Origin: Saprospiraceae bacterium | GTDB taxonomy: Bacteria; Bacteroidota; Bacteroidia; Chitinophagales; Saprospiraceae | NCBI GenBank assembly: GCA_016718505.1 | Contig: JADKDE010000001.1 | Span: 448,501 to 512,500 of the forward strand | Reading direction: 5' to 3' | DNA: 64,000 bases | Shown here: positions 61,152 to 64,000 of the stretch, piece after piece | Position numbering within the stretch: the first letter of the stretch is position 1 | Layout of the letters: every line of letters starts with the position of its first letter | Notes under the pieces: generated by a model | What the model was told of the DNA's origin: nothing | Databases searched by the model: none | Seen by the model: the letters and a program-made list of their open reading frames with translations, nothing else | Program-made: the position numbers and the translations under genes

Positions 61152-64000
61152 CTAGCCTTGATAACCAATTATGTCGCCTAATCGATCAACGTTCAATTTT
61201 ACGGAATGTTCTTTTAACATAATACCGTCAACAGATTTTTCCATTTTATTTAATGCTGAAAATTCTACCTTATTATAAATAGGAGTTGCTATTTTCGATT
61301 GAATAAAAAAACATTGATTACCACTACTACTAACCGTCCTATATATATTTTCGACTTGTTCAGCCTTTAGGTTTTTAAAGTCAATACCTGATAAGCTTTC
61401 TTTTTCATCATCTGTTGGGATATATACTAAATCGTTGGGAGAAAGCCAAAATAACAATCTGCAATTTTCTTTTTCGGGCACGGGAGATAATTTTTGTTTT
61501 AGTCTTTCTATAACAATATTAAATGCTATGGTATCATAACTCCTTTTGCCATTTTCATCTTCATAGACTGCGAAATATAAGTTAGTTCCCTTGGCGGCTT
61601 CGATATATTTATCTTTTTTATTTCCTTTATGGCCAACAGCAAATCGGCTTCCAGATTCATAAACACGAACCTTATATATAGGCTGATGTTGGACGCCATC
61701 ATTAAGAGAAATGATATTTTTATTCATTTCTTCAAGACCCTCTGGACTAAAAGCCAAGATTGAGGCTGGTATTGGTCTACCCTTGTCGTCTAAATGATTT
61801 TCATATTTTTTCAGATGGTTCAATAATATTTTTTGAATGGCAGAATCAGTTATTTTTTCTTTGATTTTAGTTTCAGAAAAACTATCATCCAATGATGCTC
61901 TATTCGCTGTCCCTTTTACCCATTCATAAACATTTACCTTTTCAATAATTTTTCCCTCGATGGTGATAGGATTTTCCTTAAAATATTTTTTTGTAATAGC
62001 CAATACATTATCATTTTCTTTTAATTTATTTTTAATAAGGGTTTTGATTTTTTTATCAATGATTAGTTGCCAATTTTCAATAGCATTGTTGATACTCATG
62101 ATTTTGCCAAAATCTGCCTTTACAATCACTTGCCCATATACAGTTTCTTTATGCAAAGGTTTACGAACAGCCCAATTGTCTCCCTTGGTTTGTTTTATCA
62201 GTTCTTTTTTGGGCGAACCGTTTTTATCTAATCTTAGATTACCACTTTCATCTTTATATGAATAATATTTATTGACCGTTTTATTGATTACCCGCAGGTT
62301 TTGTTTAAAGCTGATTATTACTTTTTCCAAATTTCCTTTTGCATCTTGGGTAAAAGTATCCCATGGTTTATAGAATTGCCAATTATAATTGCCATTTGCA
62401 TCAGGCTTGGTTTTAAAGCAAAGTTTTCTTTTTAAATCTTCTCTTGAAATTTGTTTTTCGTTTTTGTTTTTACCCTTGTCTAATGCAGTTTGATTATTAA
62501 GATAATTTATGTGGCTACGAGTAGTGCAGGCTATTACCAAAGCATCCATGGCATGATGGCGATGATCTATACGTTTTAGCTGAAAGCCTTTGCGTAATTC
62601 ATCGGGCACCGTTGGCAATAGTTTTTGATGCTTTTCATTATAGTACGTAAAATGATTGGTTTTGGTAAGTTCATTTAACCGTTCAAAACGAGGGAACATT
62701 AAGTCATTCCAAACATCATTCAATCCCCAATCTTGTTTTAAAATGCTGGTAATAGTACCGTTGGTTGAAATTACATTTTTGGATGTAACACCGTCGTCGT
62801 CTTTATCTTCCCTTACCATTTTGGACAACATGTTTTTGACTATTTTGCTGATATATCTGGTATCATTCAATTGTCTTTCAATCATTTTTTCGGGAACCTC
62901 TACTAATAATAATTTTTTAGCTTTTGCTTTATTGTTGGAATAATGGGTTTCAATAAATTTTCTGTACTGTTCTTCTGTATGAATGGTTACTGTTTTATCT
63001 TTTGTTGATAATTCGGTAACAATTGTACTGCCTTGATTTTTTATAAATTCTAGACCAAACTGATTATCCTTATATGGTCTTTTATTTACTACACTTTCAC
63101 AAATAACCTTATTGCTGAAACTATCGTCAAAATAAATGCTTTTGGGTATGATATGCTCAATTTCATATGCAGAAGTAAATAGTTTACTTAAAGGGATAAT
63201 TTCACCAGTATATGGCGATCTATATTTTTGTTCTAGCCATAGTTTGTATTTTAAAATTTCTTGTGCCGTAGGATTGGATTTTTTACTCATCTCTAAAATG
63301 CTTATATCCAAGCCGTCTAATTTTTCATTCTTTAAATCGGTTTCGCTATAACTTTTAATGATGCCATCTTCAAATATTTTAAATGCATCAAGTTGATATG
63401 GCGAATGAGGCATTACTTTTTCTACGCCAATATTTTGAAACTCTGCAAGAATAGCACGTATTCGTAAATTGGTATTTTCGTTTCGCAGATTCATTTCTGT
63501 TATGGCTTTTCTGTCGGCAGCATTATTTTTCATTTCTCTACCCAATTCAATATGAATCTCATTAAAAAAATCTATTTTTCCAGCACCATATTTTACCCAA
63601 ATATCTTTTACTACGCGCAAGGTTTCTGTGATAACTTGTTCTACTATGGGGTTACGTAAGCTGTGTTGTTTAAAATCTTTTAGGAATAAGTCGATATCTC
63701 CTGGGTTTTCCCATTTGGTTTTATCAGACGACTCAGAATGGATTTGATAAACAAGGTAAGTGGCTATTTCTTTTCTCAAACCTTTATACAAATCTAAAGT
63801 CCCGTCTAATTGAAGTAACTCATCTTTTACCTTGCTATTTGTATTTTCTCTTTTGTTGATATTGGCAAATACTGCTTCAATGTTATTTTGGTAGGTGGCT
63901 ATATTATTGATTACATCTGTTTCATTCCAATATTTCCCTAGCCTCATTAAAGGCAATAATTTTTTGATGGCTTTTTCGCTATAACTGCCGTATTCACTTT
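61152..64000 (-). CDS. cas9: Cas9 nuclease (type II-C), C-terminal two-thirds
   Basis: The frame is open to the window edge (it continues upstream of the first internal Met as YGSYSEKAIKKLLPLM), giving ~949 residues. Present in order: end of the REC lobe, RuvC-II (IHIELGREMKNNAADR), HNH (YEIEHIIPKSIYFDDSFSN, catalytic His; NK/NKRPYKDN), RuvC-III (RIDHRHHAMDALVIACT), and the wedge/PAM-interacting C-terminus. The RuvC-I Asp and arginine-rich bridge helix lie beyond 64000. Relatives in Bacteroidota are about 1,400-1,500 residues. With cas1 and cas2 in the same direction and no csn2, the locus is II-C. Confidence 0.97.
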   Translation of the reverse strand, partial: SEYGSYSEKAIKKLLPLMRLGKYWNETDVINNIATYQNNIEAVFANINKRENTNSKVKDELLQLDGTLDLYKGLRKEIATYLVYQIHSESSDKTKWENPGDIDLFLKDFKQHSLRNPIVEQVITETLRVVKDIWVKYGAGKIDFFNEIHIELGREMKNNAADRKAITEMNLRNENTNLRIRAILAEFQNIGVEKVMPHSPYQLDAFKIFEDGIIKSYSETDLKNEKLDGLDISILEMSKKSNPTAQEILKYKLWLEQKYRSPYTGEIIPLSKLFTSAYEIEHIIPKSIYFDDSFSNKVICESVVNKRPYKDNQFGLEFIKNQGSTIVTELSTKDKTVTIHTEEQYRKFIETHYSNNKAKAKKLLLVEVPEKMIERQLNDTRYISKIVKNMLSKMVREDKDDDGVTSKNVISTNGTITSILKQDWGLNDVWNDLMFPRFERLNELTKTNHFTYYNEKHQKLLPTVPDELRKGFQLKRIDHRHHAMDALVIACTTRSHINYLNNQTALDKGKNKNEKQISREDLKRKLCFKTKPDANGNYNWQFYKPWDTFTQDAKGNLEKVIISFKQNLRVINKTVNKYYSYKDESGNLRLDKNGSPKKELIKQTKGDNWAVRKPLHKETVYGQVIVKADFGKIMSINNAIENWQLIIDKKIKTLIKNKLKENDNVLAITKKYFKENPITIEGKIIEKVNVYEWVKGTANRASLDDSFSETKIKEKITDSAIQKILLNHLKKYENHLDDKGRPIPASILAFSPEGLEEMNKNIISLNDGVQHQPIYKVRVYESGSRFAVGHKGNKKDKYIEAAKGTNLYFAVYEDENGKRSYDTIAFNIVIERLKQKLSPVPEKENCRLLFWLSPNDLVYIPTDDEKESLSGIDFKNLKAEQVENIYRTVSSSGNQCFFIQSKIATPIYNKVEFSALNKMEKSVDGIMLKEHSVKLNVDRLGDIIGYQG

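Overview
The window is an AT-rich chromosomal segment from a Bacteroidota bacterium, probably a Saprospiria/Chitinophagales-type environmental lineage; the exact genus cannot be fixed from the sequence alone. The assignment rests on SusC/SusD pairs, several proteins with type IX secretion (T9SS) C-terminal sorting domains, promoter boxes of the Bacteroidota form TAnnTTTG, lineage-typical small families (DUF4783, NRDE, GH3), and a type II-C CRISPR array with 47-nt repeats.

Layout. 1-5.5 kb: start of a TonB-dependent receptor, a LolD-type ATPase, an AI-2E family permease and a double-domain M16 protease. 5.8-8.7 kb: a tight, overlapping four-gene operon (DinB-like, NRDE, ATP-grasp, LysE-type exporter). 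8.7-16.4 kb: a leftward block with an Omp28-like T9SS protein, a second LysE exporter, a GT2 glycosyltransferase, cobalamin-dependent MetH and TadA. 16.7-28.3 kb: a maltodextrin/starch utilization locus (SusC, SusD, SusE-like lipoprotein, two GH13 enzymes, one with a T9SS tail, and an MFS sugar porter). 28.4-34.7 kb: RuvC, a DPP-IV-like peptidase and a large envelope protein broken by two single-base shifts. 34.9-46.7 kb: a CxxCH-bearing T9SS protein, MnmG, GH3, a small conserved protein, RecO, a frameshifted metzincin protease, an ABC-F protein, tRNA-Cys, a DUF4783 protein and an IscA-type carrier. 46.7-50.3 kb: a flippase, then three tandem copies of a two-gene cassette (degenerate tail fragment plus small lipoprotein). 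50.5-55.9 kb: a beta-barrel protein, LpxD and the fused acyl-CoA mutase IcmF. 56.3-64 kb: a HigB/HigA-ImmA toxin-antitoxin pair, a 24-repeat CRISPR array, and cas2, cas1 and the 3' part of cas9.

How genes work together. In the starch locus, surface SusD/SusE-like proteins and a secreted amylase would feed oligosaccharides through SusC to a second amylase and the inner-membrane porter. MetH and IcmF both need cobalamin. The CRISPR system is ordered cas9-cas1-cas2-array with no csn2 or cas4 in view, so type II-C.

Most interesting signals. (i) Each 47-nt CRISPR repeat contains a complete Bacteroidota promoter (TTG, 19 nt, TATCTTTG) pointing into the following spacer, and a strong terminator in the same direction closes the array; this predicts one promoter per crRNA. 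(ii) The triplicated lipoprotein cassette looks like displaced effector-tail/immunity pairs, with a T8/T7 homopolymer difference that switches one lipoprotein out of frame. (iii) Four genes share single-base deletions of the same sign, which are either real inactivation/phase variation or assembly errors.
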